Positions 18,565 to 27,701 of a stretch of DNA of 63,189 bases are shown here, piece after piece. The stretch lies in assembly GCF_027622875.1 (NCBI RefSeq), contig NZ_JAPZVP010000006.1:1-63189 (forward strand), written 5' to 3'. Numbering within the stretch: the stretch's first letter is position 1; every line of letters begins with the position of its first letter. The translations under genes and the position numbers were made by a program. Under the pieces are notes generated by a model, which made no database searches, had not been told where the DNA came from, and worked only from the letters and a program-made list of their open reading frames with translations. This DNA is from Glycomyces luteolus. GTDB lineage: Bacteria > Actinomycetota > Actinomycetes > Mycobacteriales > Micromonosporaceae.

Positions 18565-18593
18565 GCCGGGTGCGCGGGGTGCGCGCACCCGGC
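18565..18593. terminator. 11-bp perfect stem hairpin
   Basis: GCCGGGTGCGC (18565-18575) pairs with GCGCACCCGGC (18583-18593) around a 7-nt loop. It lies after the last gene of the lanthipeptide unit and before the methyltransferase operon, both on the minus strand. There is no T-run, as is common for actinobacterial terminators. Confidence 0.55.
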
Positions 18594-18692
18594 TATCCAC
18601 GCAAGCAGCGCGAAACGGTTTTGAAGTGGTCTCGCGGCGGCCGGTTGTTCAGCCGCGCAGTAGCTCTAGACCGGTGGCTGACCGCTGACACG

Positions 18693-19574
18693 TCATAGTC
18701 GCAGTCCCGAAACGCGTGCGTCGGCAAGGATGATCGGAATGGTGTTGATGACCAGTGGCGGCGCGGGGGCGGCATCGGGGATCGGGAGCAGCCGCTCGTA
18801 TACGCCTTTGTCGTGGACGAGGTGGGCAGCCAGCCTCAGGCGGCCTTTTGAAGCCCGGTAGAGGGCGGCGATGCCGGGGGCGGGGCCAGGTCGGATCATC
18901 CACGACTGATCGCACAGGTCGAACCCGACCATGTCGGTTTCGCCCTCGCCGAGCGGCGGCTGGAGGTGTTCACCGGGTTGAGGCCGGCCCACCGCGAGCA
19001 AGAAGGGGACCGGTTGCGGGTCGGGGATGCCGCGGATGTCGGCCTCCAGTATCGCGGACTCCAGGTGCTGCTGGATCTGGTCGAGGTCCAGGCCCGCTCC
19101 CTGGGGCAGCAGGTGCTGCCGCGCCTTGAACGCGGCGATGGTGTCCTCGTCCCAGTCGCCGTCATTTTCGGGAACGTCGGGGCATTCCAGCAGCGCATCC
19201 AAGCGCGCGAATCCATCGGTATCGAGCGTGAACGGAGGAGGGTCGGAGGCGAGGATCTCGACGGTGTTGTAGATCGCGAACCGGTACCCGATCTCGGCGG
19301 CGACCGGCCTGCCGCCGGTGTCGAGGTAGGCGAGCCGCTCGAACACGGCTCGGGCCCAGGTGCGGGCGGACTCGGCGTCGAGTTCCGCAGTCGCGAGCGC
19401 GCCGACGATGGTGTGGACGTGACCGCGGGCCAGGACCAGAAGCGGCGTGGCGGGGTTGCCGCCGATCCTGTTGGTCTCGCGGGCGAGCGCCCGCTCTGCA
19501 AGTCGAGGGTGGCTGCGGCATTCGATCAGATTGGAGAGTGCGGCGCGGTAGCGGCTCAGATGGTGTCTGTTCAC
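18693..19574 (-). CDS. hypothetical protein at the end of the FxLD cluster
   Basis: 293 aa, GTG start behind CAGGAGA. The N-terminal half is helical (RYRAALSNLIECRSHPRLAE), the middle acidic, the C-terminal part hydrophobic and proline-rich. No family recognised. The 66-bp gap to the repeat protein upstream and the shared strand suggest membership of the same unit. Confidence 0.6.
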   Translation of the reverse strand: MNRHHLSRYRAALSNLIECRSHPRLAERALARETNRIGGNPATPLLVLARGHVHTIVGALATAELDAESARTWARAVFERLAYLDTGGRPVAAEIGYRFAIYNTVEILASDPPPFTLDTDGFARLDALLECPDVPENDGDWDEDTIAAFKARQHLLPQGAGLDLDQIQQHLESAILEADIRGIPDPQPVPFLLAVGRPQPGEHLQPPLGEGETDMVGFDLCDQSWMIRPGPAPGIAALYRASKGRLRLAAHLVHDKGVYERLLPIPDAAPAPPLVINTIPIILADARVSGLRL

Positions 19575-19640
19575 GGATTCTCCTGTCTGATGTTGTGTTG
19601 ACGTCCTTGATGTGGGGGACGCATCGCATCCCCACGGTGC

Positions 19641-20744
19641 TCAGGCTCCCTCCGGGACCCTGCCGAGGAGGTGCTGCAGGCGGGTGAGTCCGACATCGGC
19701 GACGACTTGGAGGTGCTGGTGCTGCAGTGTCGGGTCCTGGAGCGGGGCGAGGCCAGCCAGCTCCAGTGCCGTGGTGAGGCTCAAGGTGGTCCGCTCGTCT
19801 GCCAGGGTCTGGAAGACGGGGTCGCTGAGCAGATCGCGGGCAGCGTAGGCGTCCCCGTTCCGGGCGGCGATCGTAGCGAGGGCCGCCGTCAGCTCGGGTG
19901 TGTTACCGGCGTGGAGATGAGTGAGCTCTAGGACGCTCAGGCCCAAGCGGATCTGGAAGAGCTGCTGTTCAGGTGGCAAATCCAGCTGCCGCACCATGTC
20001 GGCTAGTGAGGCGCAGGTCGCCGTGTCCGCGCAGCCGGTCGCGGCGGCGAGACAAGCTTCGAGGTAGGCGGCGAGGACCTTCTCCCACGGGTCGATGGCC
20101 GTGGTGTCGGCGATCATGGCTTTCGCGCCGTCGAGGTCTCCGGCCATGAGTCGGGCGATGATCGCGGTCTGGCGTCCGTCGAGGAGCCGGTCGCCGATGC
20201 CGCCTCGGCGTTCGCTGGCGAGTAGCGCTTCGTCCCAACGGCCGGCGCGGGTGAGCGCTCGGGTGCCGTCGGAGAGGAACGCGGTCCACAACCGCTCGTG
20301 CGCGGCACGTCGGCTTCCGGTGGAGTCGGTCAGCGCCGTGAAGTCGATCGGGTAGCCGTCGATGCTTGCGGCGCTGCCGTCAGCGGCGGCAGCCAGGGTT
20401 TGGTCAAGAATCTTGTGGGCGCGGTCGCCGTCGCCGGCGCGGATGGCGAGCCGGGCAAGGTTGATGACCGGCTCCATCGCGAGGCCAGCGTGCGTTTCGT
20501 TGAGCGGTGCGTGGTCGGCGAAGGTGCGGAGTTGCCTCCAGCAAAGATCGGCCGCGAGGTCACCGGCGCCGACGTCGCTGGCGATGAGCGCGGTCAGGTT
20601 GAGCGCTGCTGCCGTCTCGGTCGGGGTTCTTGCCTGGTGAGCCATGGCGGTGACGGCTTCGACGCGCCGGTCGAGTGGCTGACAGCTCGGTCTGGCCCTG
20701 GGCACGAGCGGGAACCAGATCGCGAGCGCTCGCAGCTCATGCAT
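19641..20744 (-). CDS. helical repeat (TPR-like) protein of the FxLD cluster
   Basis: 367 aa from ATG 20744, overlapping the preceding stop by 8 bp (ATGCATGA). It consists of paired helices throughout (AIIARLMAGDLDGAKAMIAD, AARNGDAYAARDLLSDP), like TPR or related scaffolds. No catalytic motif. Likely a scaffold or adaptor for the modification enzymes; this is inference from position. Confidence 0.6.
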   Translation of the reverse strand: MHELRALAIWFPLVPRARPSCQPLDRRVEAVTAMAHQARTPTETAAALNLTALIASDVGAGDLAADLCWRQLRTFADHAPLNETHAGLAMEPVINLARLAIRAGDGDRAHKILDQTLAAAADGSAASIDGYPIDFTALTDSTGSRRAAHERLWTAFLSDGTRALTRAGRWDEALLASERRGGIGDRLLDGRQTAIIARLMAGDLDGAKAMIADTTAIDPWEKVLAAYLEACLAAATGCADTATCASLADMVRQLDLPPEQQLFQIRLGLSVLELTHLHAGNTPELTAALATIAARNGDAYAARDLLSDPVFQTLADERTTLSLTTALELAGLAPLQDPTLQHQHLQVVADVGLTRLQHLLGRVPEGA

Positions 20745-21621
20745 CGGATTCGTTCCCTTCGGAGTCGGTTCCTCGGCTGGCGGATTCGGTTCGGGGGCTG
20801 GTGAAGACGGCGTCGCGGGCGGCGCGGGCGAGGTCCCGTTGGCCTGCCACTCGCAGTCCGATCCGGTTCCAGCAGAACAGGAGGTGGTGGCCGAGGACTT
20901 CGCGGAGGCCGCGTTCAAGTCGCCCCTCGTCTGCGAGTTGCCGCAGTGCCGTCCCCGCGGCCCGGTACTCGCTGAGCGCATCAGCAGCGGCTGTGGCGGT
21001 GCCGGCGCCCATCCGGGCGATGGTCGCATCGATGTCCGCTGTCATGAGGTGTCGGGCGTTCTCGGCCGCTGCATCCGGGTTGGATTGCGGGTGGGGGTCG
21101 GCTCCGCGGATGGCTGCGAGGCGGGCCCAGATGTCGCCCTGCTCGTACCATTCCAGGCCGGCCGCGCGCGTCATGGCCGTGCACAGCAGCAGCGAGAGTT
21201 CGCGCCGCTTGTCGGTTTCTGGGTCGCGCCCGCAATGCGTGAGGTACTCGGCGACGAAAATTGAGTCGCGGTGGAAAGACCGGTGAGCAACGGCCATCGC
21301 GGAGGCGCCACCGAAGGCGTAGGTCTCGGGTTCGTAGATCTGATGGGTGAACTCGGCGATATACGGCTTGGCCTGTCTGCTGGTGAGGATGTCGATGAAG
21401 AGCGTGCGCGCCCGGAGAGGCGTCACGTCACCGCCGGGCAGGTATCGCAGTCGCCACTCCGGGCTCTTGCGGATGAAGAACCAGCCGTCGAGGACGCCGT
21501 CTTCCATCGCCGACCGAATCTGGGGCCACAGGACCTCCGTGAGGACGTGCTCGGCGCGGTCGGGCTCGGCCAGCTGGATGCTGGTCTGAAGCCACGGGGT
21601 CGGCGGGCAGAGGATCCTCAT
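20737..21621 (-). CDS. thiopeptide-type bacteriocin biosynthesis protein (SpaB_C-like)
   Basis: 294 aa from ATG 21621, whose A is shared with the lanC stop (TGATG). LDGWFFIRKSPEWRLRYLPG is the hallmark strand of the LanB C-terminal elimination domain family, and the short length fits the stand-alone version. LanB itself already carries this domain, so the cluster has two. It may help elimination, recognise the leader, or be a structural partner. Confidence 0.8.
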   Translation of the reverse strand: MRILCPPTPWLQTSIQLAEPDRAEHVLTEVLWPQIRSAMEDGVLDGWFFIRKSPEWRLRYLPGGDVTPLRARTLFIDILTSRQAKPYIAEFTHQIYEPETYAFGGASAMAVAHRSFHRDSIFVAEYLTHCGRDPETDKRRELSLLLCTAMTRAAGLEWYEQGDIWARLAAIRGADPHPQSNPDAAAENARHLMTADIDATIARMGAGTATAAADALSEYRAAGTALRQLADEGRLERGLREVLGHHLLFCWNRIGLRVAGQRDLARAARDAVFTSPRTESASRGTDSEGNESDA

Positions 21622-22847
21622 CAACGCAGTACTTTCGGTGCGGCCAGACCCAGGGCGGCATCCCAGGTGGCGTCGTCGGTGATGCGCGGGCCGAGGCCGT
21701 GCAGGGTCAGTGCGAGGCCAGCTTCGCCGTCGAGGAATCCGTTCTCGGGGACGGCGCTGGAGCGCAGGCGTGCTTCGAGTTCGGGGAGCGCCGCGGCGAG
21801 CCGGTCGTCTTGGGCGTCTTCGGCAGCGCGCTGGATGATCCGGTAGAGCCCGGTAGTCCCGTGGCACAGGCCGCCTTCGACCAGCCTGGATTGCTGGTCG
21901 GTGTCGGCGAGGCAGCGCAGGAGGGCGTCTTCGGCCCGGCGTTGGCGGACCGGGTCGTCGAGGGCGATGGCCGCCAGTTGCAGGGCTCGGGCGATTCCCG
22001 GGGTGCCGTAGCACCAGCTCGGCCGCCCGGGGCCGGGCTGGGTGCTGCAGCCGCGCTCGAGTTCACTTTGGGTGAGCCACTGGGGCCACCAGCCGTGTTC
22101 GTGCTGCCAGGTGTCGTAGAAGGACCAGATCCGCTCGATCGCGTCCCGCTGGCCAGGGACGCTGACGCCAGCGTTGTGGGCGGTGGCGAGGACGACGAGC
22201 GGTCCGGCGATGCCGTGTGCGGCACCGAGGTTGACGTGGCCGCCGGGGAAGTCGCTGGATTGTTTGAGGAAGGGGTCGTGGGCGGACCACCATCCGGGCA
22301 GCCAGGTATCGCCGGCGCGGATCGGTTTGGTCAGGTCGACCAGGTAGGCGAGGACTTCGCCGGTGAGCTCGCTTCCGGGTTCGGTGGCCAGGAGGTAGGT
22401 GCCCAGGCCCGACAGGCCCGAAAGCTGGCTGTATTCGGCGAATCCGGTTGGCAGTTGCTGCCGGATCCGCTCGCGGGCCAGGGCGAGCCGTACGGTGATG
22501 ATGATCTTGACTCGTTCGTGGAGGCGGTCCCGAAGCTCACCGTAGGAGTCCTGGGTGTCGGTGGTGTGCAGGACGAAGCTGATGGCGGGGGCGCCGTTGA
22601 AGAGATTGGTGGCGGTGGCGCAGTTGGTTCGGGGATAGGCGGTGGCGCGCAGCCAGGCCCGGGCCGTGCCGGGGTCGCCGTGGCCGGTGCGGACGCGTTC
22701 GAAGTGGAGCAGCGCGACGCCGAGGCGTCCGGCGCCGAGCGACTGCGCGGCCACGCCCTCCCGGAGCGGCACGGTTCCCGGGTCGGCCAACTCGGCGGCG
22801 ATGCGGTCGGCCGCTGCGGTGCTGGTCGTGGCGGTGCTGGTGTTCAT
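21621..22847 (-). CDS. lanC: LanC-like lanthipeptide cyclase
   Basis: 408 aa, overlapping lanB by 4 bp (ATGA). Zinc ligands are present: C279 in WCYGTPG, C328-H329 in LCHGTTG. H211 in NLGAAHGIAG is the conserved catalytic-site His. It should add Cys thiols to the dehydroamino acids made by LanB, forming (methyl)lanthionine rings. Confidence 0.92.
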   Translation of the reverse strand: MNTSTATTSTAAADRIAAELADPGTVPLREGVAAQSLGAGRLGVALLHFERVRTGHGDPGTARAWLRATAYPRTNCATATNLFNGAPAISFVLHTTDTQDSYGELRDRLHERVKIIITVRLALARERIRQQLPTGFAEYSQLSGLSGLGTYLLATEPGSELTGEVLAYLVDLTKPIRAGDTWLPGWWSAHDPFLKQSSDFPGGHVNLGAAHGIAGPLVVLATAHNAGVSVPGQRDAIERIWSFYDTWQHEHGWWPQWLTQSELERGCSTQPGPGRPSWCYGTPGIARALQLAAIALDDPVRQRRAEDALLRCLADTDQQSRLVEGGLCHGTTGLYRIIQRAAEDAQDDRLAAALPELEARLRSSAVPENGFLDGEAGLALTLHGLGPRITDDATWDAALGLAAPKVLR

Positions 22848-25800
22848 CGGGTTCGGCTCCTTCGGTTACGGGATCGCCAGGCGAGGGCGGCGGCGCGAGC
22901 GAGCCTGAGGCAAGCCCGCTCGGACTCGGGGTCGATGTCGATCGCCCTGATGTAGTGCAGGTGCAGCAGGGATGACAACACCGCATCCAGGTCGCCGCGA
23001 CCGTTGATGAGGAGTTCGAGCCGGTAGGTGGCGACCGCTCGGCTCCGGTGCTGCCAGGCGTCGAGAACGCCGCTGGCCGATGCCGATGCGGTGAGGCGGG
23101 TGGGGTCGCCGGCTTCGGTGTCCAGGAGGCTGGCGAGGGTGGCGACGGCGTCGCGGTCCAGCGGGGGGCCGGATCGGTCGACGTGGTCGAAGAGCCAGTT
23201 CATGCCCGCATCGACTGAGCCGGTGAAGGCGATGACCAGGTCGATGAGACTCGCCGCGCACAGCGCCTGGGTGATCACTGGTGCTTTGGCGGCGTGGCGG
23301 ATCTGGGCGAGCGCGGCGGCCGTATCGGCGGCGAAGACCTCTTCGGCCGCTTGCATAGCCCCGCCGTGGCCGTACCGGCCGGTCTCGGGCACATAGGTGT
23401 CGAGCTGGAGGCGGCTGATGAGGCCCCGTCGGCGCAGGTCCGCGGCCCAGGCACCGAGCCGCTCAACGGCGGAGCCGTACCCGGTGGCTTCGGTCAGCCG
23501 GTATCGCAAGCGCAGGTGCGGAAGGGGGTCCTTGTAGCGGATGAACCACCATTCGGGCGTCTCGGGCCAGGTCCCGTGCAGTGCGTCCAGGTGTCCGTCG
23601 AGCAGGTCGTTGAAGCGCCCGGGGTGGCTGTAGACCTTGGCGTAGAGCCACGATCCCGCACCGGGGAGCTGCTCATCCGCCACAGTGGCCGGTTGCAGCG
23701 GCCCTTCGAGGTGGCGGGGCCGTGGTTTCGGCGGTGCGGTCGCGGCGAGCGGCAGGGTGATCTCGTGGGCTCGGCCGCTGATCCAGCCGAGTTCCGCCTC
23801 GGTCGGGGCTTCGCGCAGGATCACCGTCTGGTGCCGGTCGAGTTCGTGGCGCAGTAGGGCCAGGTGGGCGTCGTCGGCGGTGTCGATGCGGACGCGGATG
23901 TCGCTGTCGCCGAGGTACAAGGTGCTGGGGATCTGGAGGTCGCGTTGCAGCTGTCGCCATGCTGCCGTCCATTCGCTCCAGGGGCGGTCTTTGGCGGGGA
24001 GCTGCCGAGCGGTGATCTTCCACCGGGCGGCGGTCAGGATGCTGCGGCCGGAGCGTACCCGTGGGAGCACCGGCAGGGCCGCGGCGCCGCCCCAGTCGAA
24101 CATCGCGTAGACCGACGACGTGGCGCGCGGGAGTTCGGCGAGGAATCGCTGCATCGGGTGCAGCCGGATCGCCGGTTCGATCGCGTTGGGGACCATCGGC
24201 TCGACGATGCCGCCGTCGGCCAGGTTGACCAGGTAGAGCCGTTCGGCGTCGGCCGTGACCGCCAGGTCGTCGAGGCGGAGTGCGCCGCGCTGCTCAGTCG
24301 GGTATTCGCCGAGGGCGAGGAGGTCGGGGAGCGCCTGCGGGACGCGGCCGACGTTCGCCGTCGAGGCCCACAGCGGCGGGCCCGAAAGCTGCACATGCGA
24401 GGCCCCGACCGCGGCAGTCGGGAGCTGGCCCCAGAGCGCCGCTATCCGGTCGCGATCGGCCTGGTCGAGCAGGTGGAGAAACCTGTCCTCGGTCGTACCG
24501 ACCGCGCGTCCGGCGCCCTCGACGACGAGTGTGAAGCGGCTGGTGGCGAGCGCGTCGAGGTCGGCGGCGCGCAGATGGAAGGCGATGCCGACGTGCGGCG
24601 GCGCGGTGGGTGAAGCGACTGCGATGCGCTCGGTGTCGGCGGCGTCGAGGTCGATCTCCATGCGCCCTTGGGCGACCGCCTCGTGCGCGAGCTGCAGGAG
24701 CGCCCGGTCGCGATCGGTCGCCCACGGCTCGGACTTGGCGAACAGGGAGTCGCGGAACCCCGAGGGGAACCCGAGCCCGGCAACCGGATCGGTCAGCTCG
24801 CGCACGCGCACGACCTGGCCGAGGCCGTAGCGTTCGAGGAACTGGTGGTGGTATGCCGTCCAGGACGGGAAGCCCTCGGGGAAGCGGGTCAGCCGCTGCA
24901 GTTCAGTGGCGGCGTGCTCCGCTTCTGCCACCACGGAGGGCGGCAAACCGAGCTGGGCGTCGATGCGAAGGTCGATGGCGAACGCGGGCCGGTGGGATTC
25001 GGCGCCGAGGACTTCGGCGGCCTCTCGCAGCGGTAGCTGAGCCGGGCCGCGACCCGTGAGGTCCTGTATGGAGGAAAGGAGCCGGTGCGCCGTCCTTGTC
25101 GCTTCTACCAAAGGGTGTGGGCTCGCCAGGTCGGCCGCATCCAACTCGTCCAGGAAGAGTTCGAGCGGGTCCGCTTCGGCCATCGGCGTCCTGAGCGCGG
25201 TGATAAGTGCCCCTTGGGCGACCATGGACCGGAGCATCGCGGTGATCGCGTCCTGCAAGGTTCGCGGGAACTCGGCGGTGAGCTTGACGGCGAGGTCGGC
25301 GAAGCGGATCGGGTCCTCGGCCCACCGCATGGCCGTCTCAACCGCTCGGGTCCATCGAAGTGAGACCACCCCAGGGCCGGGCTCGTCGCTGTCGGCTTGC
25401 GAGAGCAGCACCAGCCGTTCTCCTTGGACTGCGGCGAGGTTGTTGGCCATGACCGCCAGGTCGGGAAGCAGGTCGTGTTCGAGCTCGGTGATGATCTGGT
25501 GGAGCAGCCTCGCGTCGGGCCGGACGATCGCCCAGTGCGCGGCACCGATGTTCGCGATCGGCTGCGGAGCAAAATGGACCGGTGCGATGCCGGCGAAGAG
25601 CCCGAACGGGGTGGCGCGGGATTCGCTGCGAAGCCGATAGCGCAGCAGGGCCAGCGCGGCCCGGCGGATCTGTTGGGGTTCGGTGACCTTGTCCGCGCAG
25701 ATCGCCTCGATGCGGCCTGCCAGCGCGGGCGCGGCGGCCTCGATCGCGGTAGCCAGGTGGCCGTGGCCCCAGACCGTCCGGATCCATTCGCGTTGCGCGG

Positions 25801-25906
25801 CGGCGGCTTCGGGACCGGTGCGTTCGGCGTCGGGGAGGCGGGGCTGTGATGCGATTGGCGTGTGGGCGCTCAGACGGACCAGTCCTGCTTCGACGGCTCG
25901 GAACAT
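22844..25906 (-). CDS. lanB: full-length lantibiotic dehydratase LanB
   Basis: 1,020 aa, ATG start behind AAGGAGA. The large N-terminal glutamylation region contains RYRLRSESRATPFGLFAG, the signature of the family, and the C-terminal elimination domain contains PEWWFIRYKDPLPHLRLRYR and LQLDTYVPETGRYGG-type sequence. It should use glutamyl-tRNA to glutamylate Ser/Thr in the precursor core and then eliminate. Separated from precursor 1 by a strong hairpin, which likely lowers its expression relative to the peptides. Confidence 0.93.
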   Translation of the reverse strand: MFRAVEAGLVRLSAHTPIASQPRLPDAERTGPEAAAAQREWIRTVWGHGHLATAIEAAAPALAGRIEAICADKVTEPQQIRRAALALLRYRLRSESRATPFGLFAGIAPVHFAPQPIANIGAAHWAIVRPDARLLHQIITELEHDLLPDLAVMANNLAAVQGERLVLLSQADSDEPGPGVVSLRWTRAVETAMRWAEDPIRFADLAVKLTAEFPRTLQDAITAMLRSMVAQGALITALRTPMAEADPLELFLDELDAADLASPHPLVEATRTAHRLLSSIQDLTGRGPAQLPLREAAEVLGAESHRPAFAIDLRIDAQLGLPPSVVAEAEHAATELQRLTRFPEGFPSWTAYHHQFLERYGLGQVVRVRELTDPVAGLGFPSGFRDSLFAKSEPWATDRDRALLQLAHEAVAQGRMEIDLDAADTERIAVASPTAPPHVGIAFHLRAADLDALATSRFTLVVEGAGRAVGTTEDRFLHLLDQADRDRIAALWGQLPTAAVGASHVQLSGPPLWASTANVGRVPQALPDLLALGEYPTEQRGALRLDDLAVTADAERLYLVNLADGGIVEPMVPNAIEPAIRLHPMQRFLAELPRATSSVYAMFDWGGAAALPVLPRVRSGRSILTAARWKITARQLPAKDRPWSEWTAAWRQLQRDLQIPSTLYLGDSDIRVRIDTADDAHLALLRHELDRHQTVILREAPTEAELGWISGRAHEITLPLAATAPPKPRPRHLEGPLQPATVADEQLPGAGSWLYAKVYSHPGRFNDLLDGHLDALHGTWPETPEWWFIRYKDPLPHLRLRYRLTEATGYGSAVERLGAWAADLRRRGLISRLQLDTYVPETGRYGHGGAMQAAEEVFAADTAAALAQIRHAAKAPVITQALCAASLIDLVIAFTGSVDAGMNWLFDHVDRSGPPLDRDAVATLASLLDTEAGDPTRLTASASASGVLDAWQHRSRAVATYRLELLINGRGDLDAVLSSLLHLHYIRAIDIDPESERACLRLARAAALAWRSRNRRSRTR

Positions 25907-25942
25907 GCCGGGTTCTCCTTGGACGGGGTGCTGGGGCAGGGG

Positions 25943-25972
25943 GCCGGTACCGGCCTGGGGACCGGTACCGGC
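25943..25972. terminator. intercistronic hairpin after precursor 1
   Basis: GCCGGTACCGG (25943-25953) and CCGGTACCGGC (25962-25972) form an 11-bp stem with an 8-nt loop between the first precursor stop and the lanB start. Such partial terminators or mRNA-stabilising stems commonly give more precursor than enzyme. Confidence 0.75.
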
Positions 25973-25984
25973 TAAAGGGGGGCT

Positions 25985-26137
25985 CTAGGAGCAGCTGGCG
26001 CAAGAGCTTTGGCAGGTCGCGCCGCAGCCGCCACTGCTGTCGTAGAGGATCTTCCCGAGGTCGGGGCCCGACTCGACGAACTGGATGTCCAGTTCGAAGG
26101 CGTCCTCGTCCACCTTGTCGAGCTGCTGAGTGTCCAT
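25985..26137 (-). CDS. lanA1: FxLD family lanthipeptide precursor 1
   Basis: A 50-aa precursor behind AAGGAG. Leader MDTQQLDKVDEDAFELDIQF carries the FxLD motif (FELD, residues 14-17) recognised by LanB. The core begins near YDSSGGCGATCQ and ends SSCASCS, with four Cys and several Ser/Thr, allowing up to four thioether rings. D33 just before the core is a candidate target for the PCMT-like methyltransferase. The leader region is identical to that of precursor 2. Confidence 0.93.
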   Translation of the reverse strand: MDTQQLDKVDEDAFELDIQFVESGPDLGKILYDSSGGCGATCQSSCASCS

Positions 26138-26194
26138 GTCGCTCCTTGTTCTTCTCGGCTACGGATCAATGCACTTGTCCGGGAGCAGGATGTG

Positions 26195-26224
26195 GCCGGT
26201 ACTGGTCTGGGAACCAGTACCGGC
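26195..26224. terminator. intercistronic hairpin after precursor 2
   Basis: GCCGGTACTGGT (26195-26206) and ACCAGTACCGGC (26213-26224) form a 12-bp perfect stem with a 6-nt loop. Base changes relative to the first hairpin are compensatory (CC/GG to TG/CA style), so pairing is kept. Confidence 0.75.
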
Positions 26225-26233
26225 GAAGGGGGC

Positions 26234-26386
26234 CTAGCTGCAGCTGGTGCAGGCGCTGGCGCAGGTGGACCCGCAGCCGTCGCTGGTGTCGTAGAGGATC
26301 TTCCCGAGGTCGGGGCCCGACTCGACGAACTGGATGTCCAGTTCGAAGGCGTCCTCGTCCACCTTGTCGAGCTGCTGAGTGTCCAT
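26234..26386 (-). CDS. lanA2: FxLD family lanthipeptide precursor 2
   Basis: A 50-aa precursor behind AAGGAG. Residues 1-33 are the same as in precursor 1. The core differs: YDTSDGCGSTCA then SACTSCS, again four Cys at the same spacing. Two Asp (33 and 36) flank the first ring region. It is the first precursor gene after the methyltransferase. Confidence 0.93.
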   Translation of the reverse strand: MDTQQLDKVDEDAFELDIQFVESGPDLGKILYDTSDGCGSTCASACTSCS

Positions 26387-26419
26387 GTCAATCACTCCTT
26401 GTGATTCTCGGTTTGCGGA

Positions 26420-27691
26420 TCAGTTCGCCTGGCTGGTAAGACCGGGAGCCTTGGGCCAGGAGACGGTGACGCGGCTGTGGCGTTTCTCGACGACCAGGCC
26501 GCGCGGGAGGTCGCCGTCGAGGGCGTCCTTGGGGTGGACTTCGAAGTGCGGGCCGGTGCCGCGGCGCTGGTCGCGGTCCCAGCTGCGGATGTGCGCGACC
26601 ATCTGGCTGGCGAGTTCAGTCGCGTTGGGCCCGTGGGCGTAGGCGCCGAATTCGAACTCGGTGCGGTCCTCGGTGACCGGACGAAGCGTCAGGTAGGCGA
26701 GCGAGTCATGGTCCCAGACCGCGGACATGCCCCAGCGCAGCGTGAGCGTCACGAGCCCGGTGGCCATGCCCTGGTCGGTGGCAGTGAGGTAGCCGTAGGT
26801 GGGTGAGACGGTCGCGAGCCACATGTCCAGGTCGTCCCACGGTTCCATCCCGCCGACCAGGATCCCCGACCACGACTCGTGTTGCGGCCCTTCCAGTGCG
26901 AGCCGCAGCGGCTCGGCTTCGACCGGCTGGCGGTCGTCGACGCGGAGCACAATGTCATCGTCGTGCAGGCCGACCAGGCGCTGGCGGTTTTCGGCGGCAC
27001 CCTGCATCGGCACGAACCCGGCCAACTCGAACTCAGTGCAGACGAGGTGATCGCCCTCGGGCTGGAACACGAAGGAGCGTTCCAGGCCGTGTACGCGCAG
27101 CGGAACGACGAGGCGGCCGTCTTCGGCGAGTTGATCGGTCCATGCAGGCGGGATGTCGGGGGCGCTGACGGTGACGAGGATGCGGTCGAACGGCGCGAAC
27201 TGCTCGGCGCCGAATTCACCGTCGGCGCAGACGACAGAGACCACATCGTCGTAGCCGGCGCCGGCTAGGCCTTGCTCTGCCCGCTCGCACACCTCCGGGT
27301 CGATGTCGAGGCTCACGACCCTGCCTTTCGGGCCGACGAGCTCGGCGATGAGCGCCGCGTTGTAGCCGCCGCTGCCGATCTCGAGCACGGTCATGCCTGA
27401 CGTGATTTGGGCCTGCTGGAGCATGGTCGCCTGAAGCCACGGGGCCGAGACCGAGCTGATCGCCACCCCGTCGCCGTCGCGCTTCATGATCGGCACCGCG
27501 TCGGCGTACGCCTCCTCCAGGCTCACGCCAGGCGTGAACAGATGCCGCGGCACCGTGCGCACGGCAGCCAGGATCGCCTCGTCGACTGACTTGCCGATGT
27601 CGGCGCGGTTCTTCACGATCGCCTCGGCCAGTTCGAGGCGAAGACGCGCGGCGGTCTGCTCCTCGTCGGTCTGTGTGGTTTCTCGGGTCAC
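26420..27691 (-). CDS. methyltransferase of the FxLD lanthipeptide system
   Basis: 423 aa from GTG 27691 behind GAGGAGG. Residues ~20-210 are PCMT-like (protein-L-isoaspartate methyltransferase), with SAM motif LEIGSGGYN at 103-111 and VPRHLFTPG-type sequence upstream. A C-terminal extension of about 200 aa is particular to this system and may bind the leader. Known relatives methylate an Asp side chain in lanthipeptides, leading to aspartimide or isoaspartate; the same is inferred here for the Asp next to the core. Confidence 0.9.
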   Translation of the reverse strand: MTRETTQTDEEQTAARLRLELAEAIVKNRADIGKSVDEAILAAVRTVPRHLFTPGVSLEEAYADAVPIMKRDGDGVAISSVSAPWLQATMLQQAQITSGMTVLEIGSGGYNAALIAELVGPKGRVVSLDIDPEVCERAEQGLAGAGYDDVVSVVCADGEFGAEQFAPFDRILVTVSAPDIPPAWTDQLAEDGRLVVPLRVHGLERSFVFQPEGDHLVCTEFELAGFVPMQGAAENRQRLVGLHDDDIVLRVDDRQPVEAEPLRLALEGPQHESWSGILVGGMEPWDDLDMWLATVSPTYGYLTATDQGMATGLVTLTLRWGMSAVWDHDSLAYLTLRPVTEDRTEFEFGAYAHGPNATELASQMVAHIRSWDRDQRRGTGPHFEVHPKDALDGDLPRGLVVEKRHSRVTVSWPKAPGLTSQAN

Positions 27692-27701
27692 CTGTTCCTC
27701 C

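Noticed and set aside
20737..22014. Long 425-aa start for the SpaB_C-like protein
   Set aside because: The extra N-terminus is low-complexity antisense of lanC coding in another frame; ATG 21621 is coupled to the lanC stop.
25985..26386. The two precursors as a sequencing duplication
   Set aside because: Cores differ at several codons and the hairpins carry compensatory changes, so both copies are real and diverged.
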